Shown here: piece by piece, positions 41,934 through 50,300 of the stretch | Layout of the letters: each line of letters starts with the position of its first letter | How positions within the stretch are numbered: position 1 is the stretch's first letter | Notes under the pieces: generated by a model | Databases searched by the model: none | What the model was told of the DNA's origin: nothing | Seen by the model: only the letters and a program-made list of their open reading frames with translations | Made by a program: the position numbers and the translations under genes | NCBI GenBank assembly: GCA_001464895.1 | Contig: LNEE01000019.1 | Span: 1 to 64,000 of the forward strand | Direction: 5' to 3' | DNA length: 64,000 nt | DNA from: Betaproteobacteria bacterium Ga0077532 | GTDB lineage: Bacteria > Pseudomonadota > Gammaproteobacteria > Burkholderiales > Ga0077523

Positions 41934-43198
41934 CGGGGGCGTCGGCCGCGGACGGCGATCCGCCTGCCGCCGGGCCGCTCGCCGGGGTGCGTGTCCTCGA
42001 GATGGGCACGCTCATCGCCGGGCCGTTCTGCGCGCGGATCCTCGCGGAGTTCGGCGCCGAGGTCGTCAAGATCGAATCGCCCGCCGGGGGTGACCCGTTG
42101 CGCACGTGGCGCAAGCTGCACCAGGGCACGTCGCTCTGGTGGCTCGCGCAGGCGCGCAACAAGAAGTCGGTCGCCGTGGATCTCAAGACGTCCGAGGGAC
42201 AGGAGATCGTCCGCCGCCTCGCCGTCGACACCGATATCGTCGTGGAGAACTTCCGTCCCGGCACCCTCGAGAGCTGGGGCATCGGATGGCCGCAGCTCTC
42301 GGCGATCAACCCGGGGCTGGTGATGGTCCGGCTGTCGGGCTACGGACAGACCGGGCCCTACAGCGACCGGCCGGGCTTCGGCGCGATCGGCGAAGCCATG
42401 GGCGGTCTTCGGCACCTCACCGGGCATCCCGACCGGCCGCCGGTCCGCACCGGCGTCTCCATCGGGGATTCCATCGCGGCGCTCTACGGCGCGCTCGGTG
42501 GCTTGATGGCGCTGCGGCATCGCGAGGTCAATGGCGGTCGGGGGCAGGTCGTCGACGTCGCGCTCTACGAGGCGGTCTTCGCGCTCATGGAAAGCCTGCT
42601 CCCGGAGTACGACGTCTTCGGCGAGATCCGCGGGCGCACGGGTACGGCGCTGCCGGGCATCGTCCCGTCCAACACCTACGCCACCCGCGATGGCGCCTAC
42701 CTCGTGATCGGGGCCAACAACGACAGCATCTTCCGGCGGATGATGCGGGCGATCGGTCGCCCGGACCTCGCAGACGATCCGTCGCTCGCGAGCAACGCCG
42801 GACGCGTCCCGCGCACCGAGGAGATCGATGGCGTCATCGGCCGATGGGCGGCCGGGCTCGATCTGCCCGCCGCGCTTGCCGTTCTGGAGCGTGCCGAGGT
42901 GCCGGCAGGGAAGATCTACGACATCGCGGACATCGCGCGCGATCCGCAATACCTGGCCCGGGGGATGATCCAGGGTTTTCCGCTGCCCGGCGGCGGTGGC
43001 ACCGTGCGCTTGCCGGGGATCGTGCCGAAACTGGTCGACACGCCCGGTGACACTGCGTGGCTCGGGCCGGCCCTTGGCGAACACACCCGCGAAGTCCTCT
43101 CGGCGCTCGGCTACGAAAGCGCCACGATCGATGCACTGGCTGCCCGCGCCATCGTGAAGTGCGCGCCCCCCCGAGACGGAGCCCAACCCCGACCATGA
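41930..43198 (+). CDS. CaiB/BaiF family CoA transferase
   Basis: The GTG start at 41930 gives 422 residues. Family III CoA-transferase motifs are clear: GVRVLEMGTLIAGPFCARILAEFGAEVVKIE, LRTWRKLHQGTSLWWLAQARNKKSVAVDL, GYGQTGPYSDRPGFGAIGEAMGG, and the catalytic aspartate in VSIGDSIAALYGALG. It moves CoA from one acyl-CoA to a carboxylic acid, activating the acid for breakdown. It overlaps the genes on both sides by 4 bp and so belongs to one transcript with the amidohydrolase and the MFS transporter. Confidence 0.92.
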   Translation: MTGASAADGDPPAAGPLAGVRVLEMGTLIAGPFCARILAEFGAEVVKIESPAGGDPLRTWRKLHQGTSLWWLAQARNKKSVAVDLKTSEGQEIVRRLAVDTDIVVENFRPGTLESWGIGWPQLSAINPGLVMVRLSGYGQTGPYSDRPGFGAIGEAMGGLRHLTGHPDRPPVRTGVSIGDSIAALYGALGGLMALRHREVNGGRGQVVDVALYEAVFALMESLLPEYDVFGEIRGRTGTALPGIVPSNTYATRDGAYLVIGANNDSIFRRMMRAIGRPDLADDPSLASNAGRVPRTEEIDGVIGRWAAGLDLPAALAVLERAEVPAGKIYDIADIARDPQYLARGMIQGFPLPGGGGTVRLPGIVPKLVDTPGDTAWLGPALGEHTREVLSALGYESATIDALAARAIVKCAPPRDGAQPRP

Positions 43199-44496
43199 GC
43201 CGCGAGAGCCTCCATCTGAACGCAGGCGTCCGGCCCCGCGAGGTCTGGGCTTGGGCCTCGTACGATTTCGCGAATTCCGGCTACACGACCGTCGTGATCA
43301 CCGCGATCTTCAATGCCTACTTCGTGAGCGTCGTCGCGGGGCGCGCCGCCTGGGCGACCTTCGCGTGGACCCTCGTCCTGTCGGTCTCGTACGCGCTGAT
43401 CGTCGTCACGGCGCCATTGATCGGGGCCTGGGCCGACACCCACGCTGCCAAGAAAAAGGTCCTGGTGGTGAGCACCCTGGGCTGCGTGCTCGGCACCGCC
43501 GCGCTTTCCTTTGCCGGTCCCGGGGACATCGCCATCGCCGTGATCGCGCTGGTGATCTCCAATTTCTTCTTCGGAACGGGCGAGAACGTCATCGCCGCCT
43601 TCCTCCCCGAACTGGCGAAGAGCGAATCCCTCGGCAAGATCTCCGGCTGGGGATGGGCTTTCGGTTATATCGGCGGGTTGGTGTCCCTGGGCGCCTGCCT
43701 GGGCTACGTGACCTGGGCCCAGGGTCGGGGTGACGCTGCCGAGCAGTTCGTGCCCGTGACGATGCTGATCACCAGTGCCCTTTTCATCGTCGCGAGCCTG
43801 CCGACCTTCCTGTTGCTGAAGGAACGCGCGGTCCCTCAGTTGCGCGCCTCCGGTGCCGGCTACGAAGGCGCGTTCGCGCGGCTCCAGTCCACCATCCGCC
43901 AGGCGGCGCGCTTTCGCGACCTCGCGTGGTTCCTGGTGTGCATCCTGCTCTACCAGGCGGGCGTGCAGACCGTCATCTCCATCGCAGCGATCTACGCGCA
44001 GGAGGCGATGGGCTTCGGCACCACGCAGACGCTGGTGATGGTGCTGGTCGTCAACGTGACCGCGAGCGTCGGCGCCTTCGGGTTCGGATATCTGCAGGAC
44101 CGCGTTGGGCACGTGAAGAGTGTCGCGATCACCCTGGTGGGCTGGTGCGTCACGACGCTCGTGGCGTGGCAGGCCCGGGACGCTTCGGTGTTCTGGGTGG
44201 CCGCAAACCTGGCGGGGCTCTGCATGGGGGCAAGCCAGTCGGCGGGCAGGGCGCTGGTGGGATTCCTGAGCCCCGAGGCGCGGCTGGCCGAGTTCTTCGG
44301 GTTGTGGGGGCTGGCGGTCAAGCTCTCGTCGATCCTCGGGCCGCTCACGTATGGCGCGATCAGCTGGATGTCCGGCGGCGATCATCGGCAGGCGATGCTG
44401 TTCACCGGCGTGTTCTTCATCGCCGGTCTCGCGGTGCTGGCGGCGGTCGACGTCGAGAGAGGTCGGCATGCGGCGCTCGCGGCCGACCGGGGTTGA
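43195..44496 (+). CDS. MFS transporter, UMF1/Atg22-like
   Basis: This 433-residue protein has about 12 hydrophobic segments. It opens with VWAWASYDFANSGYTTVVITAIFNAYFV, the signature of the UMF1 group, with AWADTHAAKKKVLV in loop 2-3 and NFFFGTGENVIAAFLPELA. Bacterial members are putative exporters or importers of small organic molecules. Tight overlap with the CoA-transferase gene suggests it moves the substrate or product of that pathway. Confidence 0.88.
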   Translation: MSRESLHLNAGVRPREVWAWASYDFANSGYTTVVITAIFNAYFVSVVAGRAAWATFAWTLVLSVSYALIVVTAPLIGAWADTHAAKKKVLVVSTLGCVLGTAALSFAGPGDIAIAVIALVISNFFFGTGENVIAAFLPELAKSESLGKISGWGWAFGYIGGLVSLGACLGYVTWAQGRGDAAEQFVPVTMLITSALFIVASLPTFLLLKERAVPQLRASGAGYEGAFARLQSTIRQAARFRDLAWFLVCILLYQAGVQTVISIAAIYAQEAMGFGTTQTLVMVLVVNVTASVGAFGFGYLQDRVGHVKSVAITLVGWCVTTLVAWQARDASVFWVAANLAGLCMGASQSAGRALVGFLSPEARLAEFFGLWGLAVKLSSILGPLTYGAISWMSGGDHRQAMLFTGVFFIAGLAVLAAVDVERGRHAALAADRG

Positions 44497-44559
44497 TGCT
44501 CGGCACGGGATGGATTTCATGAATGCGGGGCGCCGGATGCGGCGTGCCCAACGCCGGCC

Positions 44560-46146
44560 ATGCTCGCCGGTTGCAAGGGTGACGACGAAATGCTGGCTTG
44601 GTTGAGATCCTCCGACAGTGCAGTGCATCCTCTCGCGGACCCGAAGACGGCCCGCGGGGTCCTCGATGCCGCGACGTCCCAGCAGCCCGTGCTCGCCCTG
44701 GAATTGCTCACCGAACACCTCGATTCCGTACGGGAAACGGCAGGCCTCGCGGCGAGCCGCCTCCTCGAGATCGTCGACCTCATCGACGGGGCGGCCAAGC
44801 CGATCACGCGGCACCTGAGCAACGAGTTTCTCCGTCCTACCAGCGAGGCTCGCGGGAGCGCCGCCCGGATCGGGCATGTGGTCGGCGCGTTCTGGAACGC
44901 CCTGGCCACCGCCTATCGGATGCTGCTCGAGATGCACGAGACGGGCGATCCCAGCGCGGCGCCCCTGCGGCCGAGGCTTGCGCTCATCGCGGCACGGGCG
45001 ATCCGTGCCTTCAACCTGCATCTCCACTGGCGACTGTTGCGCTACGCCCCGGTCGAACTCCGACTCTGGGGCAGCCTTGCCCGAGTCTGGGCCGTTGCCG
45101 AGCAGCGCGGCGTTTCGCGCGAGAGGGTGGTCATCTATCAGGGGGCCTGGGGTGAGTCCTCCGTCGAGCGTGAGTTCCTGAAGGTGTTGATGCTGGCGGT
45201 GTCGTCGACGGACAGCCTGCCCAAGTCGCAGATCGCGATCGTCGAACGCATCTGCGCGCAGTTCTCGGAGTTCTTCGCCATGCAGTCGACGCCGTCGACC
45301 GGCGTTCACTTCCAGTTCGACACCGAGTCCGATATCGCGCCCGCGCGACACGCCGGCGACGGCGGGGCCGGCATGCGGTACTTCGGACCCAGTGCGGCTT
45401 CCACGCACCTCAAGAAGCTGGCCGACGACGTCCGGGTCGCGGGGATGGTCCCGGCGACGGTGAATCTCGGCAGCGACTACCCGGCCCACGACGTCATCGA
45501 GGTGCTGGAGCATCTGGCGCGCTACTGGTCGCCCGTACCGCCCTCGCGGCGCGAAGTGCGACGCGACTCCGAGGAACGGGTGCAGGTGGTTCACGGATTC
45601 GACGCCATCCTGGCTGCTGTCGATTCCGACGAGTTCGGCTGGGACTTCGACGATCGCATCGTCGAGGACTGGAGTGCTGCCAACGAGAGTGCCGCAGGCT
45701 TCGGCATGCGTGTCTCACCGGGGCGCAGCGAATGGGTCGCCCTGGGCGAACTGATCGGTGTGAAGTACGAGGAGGAGGGGGCCGCCTGGGGTGTGGGGGT
45801 GATCCGGCGCCTGACGCAGACCGACGGTGGGCAGCGCTACGTGGGGATAGAACTGCACTCGCGAGGGGCCATGCGCGTGCTGCTGCACGCCCTGCGCGCC
45901 GATGGCAGCCACCACTCCGGCCCCGATCTATCGGTGAACGCGCTGCTGCTGCCGTCCTCGTCCGACAACAGCCTGGGGCGGCTCACCGTGAACCTCCTGC
46001 TGCGTCACGGTTCGTTCGTGATGCGCGATTCCTACGGCCTCACGCTCTACGGGATGGACTACCTGCTCGTTCCGAAGAACACCATCGATGCCGGCGACGA
46101 CTACGTGATCATGTCCTACCGTCTGCTGCAGCGGGCGGCGGACTGA
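44560..46146 (+). CDS. Large soluble protein of unknown function
   Basis: This 528-residue protein has no signal peptide or transmembrane segment. ATG 44590 is an alternative start. I cannot name a domain with confidence. The N-terminal two thirds are mainly helical with hydrophobic repeats (LALELLTEHLDSVRETAGLAASRLLEIV). The C-terminal third has DWSAANESAAGFGMRVSPGRSEWVALGELIGV...WGVGVIRRLTQTDGGQRYVGIEL, a compact beta-type segment that recalls PilZ-like or regulatory modules but lacks the RxxxR and DxSxxG pair needed to call PilZ. It follows the MFS gene by 63 bp and precedes the MITE-like element. Confidence 0.8.
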   Translation: MLAGCKGDDEMLAWLRSSDSAVHPLADPKTARGVLDAATSQQPVLALELLTEHLDSVRETAGLAASRLLEIVDLIDGAAKPITRHLSNEFLRPTSEARGSAARIGHVVGAFWNALATAYRMLLEMHETGDPSAAPLRPRLALIAARAIRAFNLHLHWRLLRYAPVELRLWGSLARVWAVAEQRGVSRERVVIYQGAWGESSVEREFLKVLMLAVSSTDSLPKSQIAIVERICAQFSEFFAMQSTPSTGVHFQFDTESDIAPARHAGDGGAGMRYFGPSAASTHLKKLADDVRVAGMVPATVNLGSDYPAHDVIEVLEHLARYWSPVPPSRREVRRDSEERVQVVHGFDAILAAVDSDEFGWDFDDRIVEDWSAANESAAGFGMRVSPGRSEWVALGELIGVKYEEEGAAWGVGVIRRLTQTDGGQRYVGIELHSRGAMRVLLHALRADGSHHSGPDLSVNALLLPSSSDNSLGRLTVNLLLRHGSFVMRDSYGLTLYGMDYLLVPKNTIDAGDDYVIMSYRLLQRAAD

Positions 46147-46155
46147 GGTTTCCCT

Positions 46156-46317
46156 GGAGCCTGTCGGGCTTGGGATGATTCGGCTGCAACGGTGGGAGAG
46201 CGGTCCATATTCCGGCGCTTTCTCCTCACGTATTCCCGATACGTTCGTCGAAATCGTCAAAATCTGTCCTCGCACTCCCGCCGCTTCGCTATCGACCACC
46301 CAAGTCCGACAGCCTCC
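46156..46317. mobile_element. MITE-like element with 19-bp terminal inverted repeats
   Basis: GGAGCCTGTCGGGCTTGGG (46156-46174) is matched in inverse orientation by CCCAAGTCCGACAGCCTCC (46299-46317), 17 of 19 positions. The 124 bp between them contains no coding frame of note and is less GC-rich than its surroundings (TTCGTCGAAATCGTCAAAATC). The right end touches the mogA stop codon and the left end begins 10 bp after the preceding gene. No target duplication was evident. The size, ends and lack of genes suggest a miniature element moved by a transposase elsewhere. Confidence 0.6.
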
Positions 46318-46907
46318 TATCCCGGCGTGCGGATGGCCGACTTCGGCCTGAACGCCTTGCAAACCTCAGGGCGGCTCTCGAGGTAGGGGCCGCCGATGAG
46401 GTCGATGCAGTAGGGCACCGCGGCGAAGATGCCCGGCACGATCTGCGCGCCATCTTCGCCCTTCAGACCCTCGAGTGTCTCCCGGATCGACTTCGGCTGC
46501 CCCGGCAGATTGATGATGAGTGCCCCGCCCCGGATCACCGCCACCTGGCGCGAGAGAATCGCGGTGGGCACGAAGCGCAGGCTGATCTGACGCATCTGCT
46601 CGCCGAAGCCCGGCATCACCTTGTCTGCGACGGCGAGCGTGGCCTCGGGCGTCACGTCGCGCTTCGCCGGGCCGGTGCCACCGGTGGTCAGGACGAGATG
46701 GCAGCCGGCCTCGTCGACGAGGGCCCGCAGCGTGGCCTCGATCACGGGCTGCTCGTCCGGGATCAGACGTTCTTCGTAGGTCACCGGGTTCACGAGTGCG
46801 GTGCCCAGCCACTCCTTGAGGGCCGGCAGCCCGGCGTCCTGGTACACGCCGGTGGAGGCGCGATCGCTGATGGAGACCAGACCGATCCTGACGGCATCTG
46901 CACTCAT
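46317..46907 (-). CDS. mogA: Molybdopterin adenylyltransferase MogA
   Basis: This 196-residue product adenylylates molybdopterin before molybdenum insertion. It begins VRIGLVSISDRASTGVYQDAGLPALKEWL and contains LVLTTGGTGPAKRDVTPEATL (nucleotide-binding TTGGTG) and GALIINLPGQPKSIRE. Length and motifs fit MogA rather than the shorter MoaB. Its TAG stop lies exactly at the edge of the inverted repeat of the MITE-like element. Its start overlaps the end of darP by 4 bp. Confidence 0.94.
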   Translation of the reverse strand: MSADAVRIGLVSISDRASTGVYQDAGLPALKEWLGTALVNPVTYEERLIPDEQPVIEATLRALVDEAGCHLVLTTGGTGPAKRDVTPEATLAVADKVMPGFGEQMRQISLRFVPTAILSRQVAVIRGGALIINLPGQPKSIRETLEGLKGEDGAQIVPGIFAAVPYCIDLIGGPYLESRPEVCKAFRPKSAIRTPG

Positions 46908-47509
46908 GGATTCTCTTCGTCTTCTTCGGTGAGGGAGTCGTCTGCCCGACGCGCATCGGTCGCACCGACGCCGGGCTGCGGAATGAGTTTGCGCAGGACC
47001 TGGAAGATCTCGCGGTACGCGCGCGGGATCCGGCCCAGCGCCTTCTCGCGCTGCGAGGTCTCGATGAGCGTGCGGAGTTGTGGATGATTGGCGTCCGGAT
47101 ACTCCGCCACCAGCGCATTCAGCGCGGCGTCGTCGGAGAGCAGTCGATGGCGCCAGTGCTCGATCTTGTGCGTCCAGGCCGTCTGCGCGCGCGACGTGCC
47201 TTCCAGCGCGTCGAGCTGGGCCCGGATCGGCGCCGGATCGAGTTGTCGCATCACCTTCCCGATGTACTTCAGCTGCCGCCGCTGGGCACCGAAGCTCTTG
47301 ATGCGCTTCGCTTCGAGCACGGCGGCGCGGAGGTCCTCGGGGAGGTCCATGCGCTTGATGCGGTCTTCGGAGAGGCCCGTGAGGGCCTCGCCCATGTCCT
47401 CGAGTTCGGCCATGTCGCGCTTGCGCTGCGACTTGCTCGGTGTCTCGGGGGTGTCGTCGATTTCATCCGACGGGGAAATGGAGGGTTCGCTCATATCGGT
47501 TGCTATCAT
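46904..47509 (-). CDS. darP: Ribosome biogenesis factor DarP (YjgA, DUF615)
   Basis: This 201-residue (186 if ATG 47494 is used) highly charged protein has the DUF615 core: SKSQRKRDMAELEDMGEALTGLS, LEAKRIKSFGAQRRQLKYIGKVMR and HWRHRLLSDDAALNALVAEYPDANHPQLRTLI. It associates with the large ribosomal subunit late in assembly. It is coupled to mogA and divergent from pmbA with 96 bp between, the usual darP/pmbA pairing in proteobacteria. Confidence 0.93.
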   Translation of the reverse strand: MIATDMSEPSISPSDEIDDTPETPSKSQRKRDMAELEDMGEALTGLSEDRIKRMDLPEDLRAAVLEAKRIKSFGAQRRQLKYIGKVMRQLDPAPIRAQLDALEGTSRAQTAWTHKIEHWRHRLLSDDAALNALVAEYPDANHPQLRTLIETSQREKALGRIPRAYREIFQVLRKLIPQPGVGATDARRADDSLTEEDEENP

Positions 47510-47605
47510 AAGGAAGCCGCCCCGATACCGCGACCCGCGCGTGCATCGGATGCATCACACGCGCCCCGGCGATCCATCGAGCCCACCCACCGAGCCCACC
47601 CCGAC

Positions 47606-48949
47606 GTGAATACGAACGACCGCTTCTCGAACGACCTTGGCCACCTGAAGTCCATCGCCTCCGACCTCCTCGACATCGCCGCCCGGTCCGGTGCCACCGC
47701 CGCGGAAGTGGATCTCAGCGAGGGGTTCGGCCAGTCCGTGACCGTCCGCCGCGGGGAGGTCGAGACCATCGAGTACAACCGCGACAAGGCGCTCGGCATC
47801 ACCGTCTACATCGGCCATCGCCGCGGCCACGCGTCCAGTGCCGACTTCTCCCGCAAGGCCCTCGAAGATACCGTGCGCGCCGCACTCTCCATCGCGAGCC
47901 ATACCGCCGACGACGAGTACTCCGGCCTCGCCGACGCCGACCTCCTGGCGCGCGACATCCCCGATCTCGATTTGTACCACCCCTGGGATCTCCCGGTCGA
48001 ACAGGCGATCGAGCTGGCGCGCGCATGCGAAGCCGCCGCGCTCGGGGTGGACGCCCGCATCGCGAACACGGAGGGCGCGTCGGTCTACACGCAGGAATCG
48101 CAGTTCATCTACGCCAATTCGCTCGGCTTTCTCGCGGGGTTCCCGGCCTCGCGCCACAGCCTGTCGTGCTCCGTGATCGCGGGGCAGGGCGACGACATGC
48201 AGCGCGACGACTGGTATTCCGTGGCCCGCGCCGCCGGTGACCTCGATGACCCGGCGGTGGTGGGCGAACGCGCCGGCCGGCGCAGCATCGCCCGCCTCGG
48301 CAGCCGCAAGCTCGCAACGACGAAGGGCCCGGTGCTCTACGAGGCCCCGGTCGCTGCCTCGCTGCTCGGCCACTTCGCGGCGGCGGCCAGCGGAGGCAGC
48401 CTGTACCGCAAGTCCTCGTTCCTGCTCGATGCGCTGGGCCAGACCGTGTTCTCGCCCATCGTGCAGATTCGCGACGCGGCGCGCGTCCCCCGCGGACTCG
48501 CGAGCAGCCCCTTCGACGACGAGGGCGTCGCCACGCAGGATCGCGACATCGTCGTGAACGGCGTCCTGAACGGCTACTTCCTCGGCAGCTACTCGGCGCG
48601 CAAGCTCGGCATGAAGTCCACCGGCAACGCTGGCGGCACGCACAACCTCACCCTGGCTTCCACGGGCCAGGACTTCGAGACGCTCCTGCGCCAGATGGGC
48701 ACGGGACTGCTGGTGACCGAACTGCTGGGCCAGGGCGTGAACATGGTGACCGGGGACTACTCCCGCGGCGCCGCCGGCTTCTGGGTCGAGAACGGCGAGA
48801 TCGCCTATCCGGTGGAAGAGATCACCGTCGCCGGCAACCTGAAGGACATGTTCCGCGGCATCGTGGCCGTGGGTAGCGACGTGCTGTATCGCGGATCCCG
48901 GCAGTGCGGATCGATCCTCGTCGACCGGATGGCCGTCGCCGGCGAGTGA
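47606..48949 (+). CDS. pmbA: Metalloprotease PmbA/TldE
   Basis: The GTG start at 47606 gives 447 residues, the normal PmbA length; upstream in-frame sequence belongs to the divergent promoter region. Family motifs are VTVRRGEVETIEYNRDKALGITVYIG at the N-terminus and GVLNGYFLGSYSARKLGMKSTGNAGGTHNL and GDYSRGAAGFWVENGEIAYPVEEITVAGNL at the C-terminus. PmbA/TldE is the non-metal-binding partner of TldD in peptide maturation and degradation. tldD is not in the window. Confidence 0.95.
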   Translation: MNTNDRFSNDLGHLKSIASDLLDIAARSGATAAEVDLSEGFGQSVTVRRGEVETIEYNRDKALGITVYIGHRRGHASSADFSRKALEDTVRAALSIASHTADDEYSGLADADLLARDIPDLDLYHPWDLPVEQAIELARACEAAALGVDARIANTEGASVYTQESQFIYANSLGFLAGFPASRHSLSCSVIAGQGDDMQRDDWYSVARAAGDLDDPAVVGERAGRRSIARLGSRKLATTKGPVLYEAPVAASLLGHFAAAASGGSLYRKSSFLLDALGQTVFSPIVQIRDAARVPRGLASSPFDDEGVATQDRDIVVNGVLNGYFLGSYSARKLGMKSTGNAGGTHNLTLASTGQDFETLLRQMGTGLLVTELLGQGVNMVTGDYSRGAAGFWVENGEIAYPVEEITVAGNLKDMFRGIVAVGSDVLYRGSRQCGSILVDRMAVAGE

Positions 48950-48977
48950 ACGTCAGGCCCTCCCGGGAGTCGTTCGC

Positions 48978-49844
48978 ATGAGGCGACCGGAACTCGTGTG
49001 GTTCGGCATCGGGGGCGTGCCCCCGAACGATTCACCCGAGGCCTACGTCTGGGAGCAACGCCTGCATTGGGTCATGCTGGCCGTGGCCCTCATGTCCATT
49101 CCGGCGCTCTACCTCGAGGACCTGTCCGATGCGCGTCCGACGCGCATGCTCGGGGCGGCGGTGGAGGTGTTCATCCTGCTCGCCTTCACGGCCGAGCTCG
49201 TCTGGATGTTGCGCCTCACGCAGCAGCGCGTCGCCTACCTGAGGCGCAACTGGCTCGACCTGCTGGTCATCGCGTTCGCCGTGGCGGGGCTTGCGGGCTT
49301 CGGGTCCGAGTCGGCGGCCCTCGTAGGGCTGACGCGTGCCGTGTTGATCGGCATGCTGCTCGTCCGCGCGATGGCGGCCAGCCGGCGCCTCTTCCGCAGG
49401 GGCGGGCTCCCCTACGTGCTGGTCTTCGCCTTCGTTGCCATGCTGCTCGCCGGGTTCGGATTCCTCTGGCTGGAGCCCACGGTTCGAAGCTATGGCGAAG
49501 GGCTATGGCTCGCGATCGTCACGGGCACGACCATCGGCTATGGCGACTTCGTGCCGACGACCACCGCAGCGCGCACCTTCGCCGTCTTCATCGCCGTGCT
49601 GGGTGTGGCGACCATGTCGATGGTGACGGCCAGCATCGCGGCGCTCATGGTGGGCGAGGACGAGAGCCGCATGCGTCACGAGATGCACGAGGACATCCAA
49701 CAGATGCGGCTGGAGATCAGCCAGCTCATCGACGAGGAGGAGCGCAGCGTCTTCCGTGAACTGCACCTCGACGTACGCGAGCTTCGCGAGGACATTGCGA
49801 AGCTGCGGGAGGATGTCAGGAAGGCCGTGGCGGCGCGGGAGTGA
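48978..49844 (+). CDS. Voltage-gated-type potassium channel
   Basis: This 288-residue protein has several membrane segments, an arginine-bearing S4-like stretch (TRAVLIGMLLVRAMAASRRLFRR), a pore helix and the potassium selectivity filter TTIGYGD at residues 184-190, then an S6-like helix. The tail (about 228-288) is strongly charged and heptad-like (MRHEMHEDIQQMRLEISQLIDEEE, LREDIAKLREDVRK), which suggests a tetrameric coiled coil. It lies 28 bp after pmbA on the same strand. Confidence 0.9.
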   Translation: MRRPELVWFGIGGVPPNDSPEAYVWEQRLHWVMLAVALMSIPALYLEDLSDARPTRMLGAAVEVFILLAFTAELVWMLRLTQQRVAYLRRNWLDLLVIAFAVAGLAGFGSESAALVGLTRAVLIGMLLVRAMAASRRLFRRGGLPYVLVFAFVAMLLAGFGFLWLEPTVRSYGEGLWLAIVTGTTIGYGDFVPTTTAARTFAVFIAVLGVATMSMVTASIAALMVGEDESRMRHEMHEDIQQMRLEISQLIDEEERSVFRELHLDVRELREDIAKLREDVRKAVAARE

Positions 49845-49862
49845 CGATGTGCCGTCGGCGGA

Positions 49863-50042
49863 TCAGCAACAGCGGTTGATGCCGCTCCACTTCCGGTCCT
49901 GCTCCGACGCGAAGAATTCCTTCTCGGTGAGCGGCGGCAGTTCTGGATGTGTTTCCCGATGCCGGGTGAGATAGCGCTCGTAGGCGTCGTCGCCCGTCAC
50001 CTCGCGCATGAAGTCCCAGAGTTTCTTGAGGTCGTCGCGCAT
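49863..50042 (-). CDS. ybdD: YbdD/YjiX family small protein
   Basis: This short gene encodes 59 residues, MRDDLKKLWDFMREVTGDDA followed by YERYLTRHRETHPELPPLTE and KEFFASEQDRKWSGINRCC. The aromatic/His middle, PLTEKEFF and the final CC match the YbdD/YjiX family encoded beside cstA-type transporters. These partners are thought to assist or regulate the transporter. It lies downstream of cstA on the same strand, separated by 258 bp with three hairpins, and is convergent with the channel gene. Confidence 0.88.
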   Translation of the reverse strand: MRDDLKKLWDFMREVTGDDAYERYLTRHRETHPELPPLTEKEFFASEQDRKWSGINRCC

Positions 50043-50055
50043 CGGGATTCAGAGG

Positions 50056-50083
50056 CTAGGGACTAGGGGCTAGGGGCTAGGGA
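50056..50083. repeat. Four tandem copies of CTAGGGR
   Basis: The 7-bp unit CTAGGG(A/G) is repeated four times without interruption, 13 bp upstream of ybdD. CTAG is generally a rare tetranucleotide in proteobacterial genomes. Such a short array can vary in copy number by slippage. Confidence 0.85.
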
Positions 50084-50158
50084 AGACCAGGGATTTGGCG
50101 CATCACCGGTTCGCAAATTTGAACCGAGTCGCGATGCCACCCATCGTTGCCTTTGAAT

Positions 50159-50293
50159 CACACCGAGCGCCGGGCCGCCCCAAGCTCGGTGTGCATTTCA
50201 ACGACTTTCACGGACTGATGATTCGTCCCAGGACGAATCATCAGTCCGTGCCTCGGTCGGGTGCACGTGCGGCGCTCCGCGCCGCGTACACCC
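50159..50293. repeat. Cluster of three hairpins between cstA and ybdD
   Basis: CACACCGAGC/GCTCGGTGTG is a 10-bp stem with a 15-nt loop (50159-50193). CACGGACTGATGATTCGTCC and its exact inverse complement are separated by only 2 bp (50209-50228 and 50231-50250). A third hairpin has the perfect core GCGGCGC-TCC-GCGCCGC and an imperfect lower stem (50259-50293), 8 bp past the cstA stop. None has a T-run. Read as RNA on the minus strand they would separate and probably set the relative expression of cstA and ybdD. The 20-bp palindrome could also be a cruciform or a mobile-element remnant. Confidence 0.85.
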
Positions 50294-50300
50294 TTCCGAT

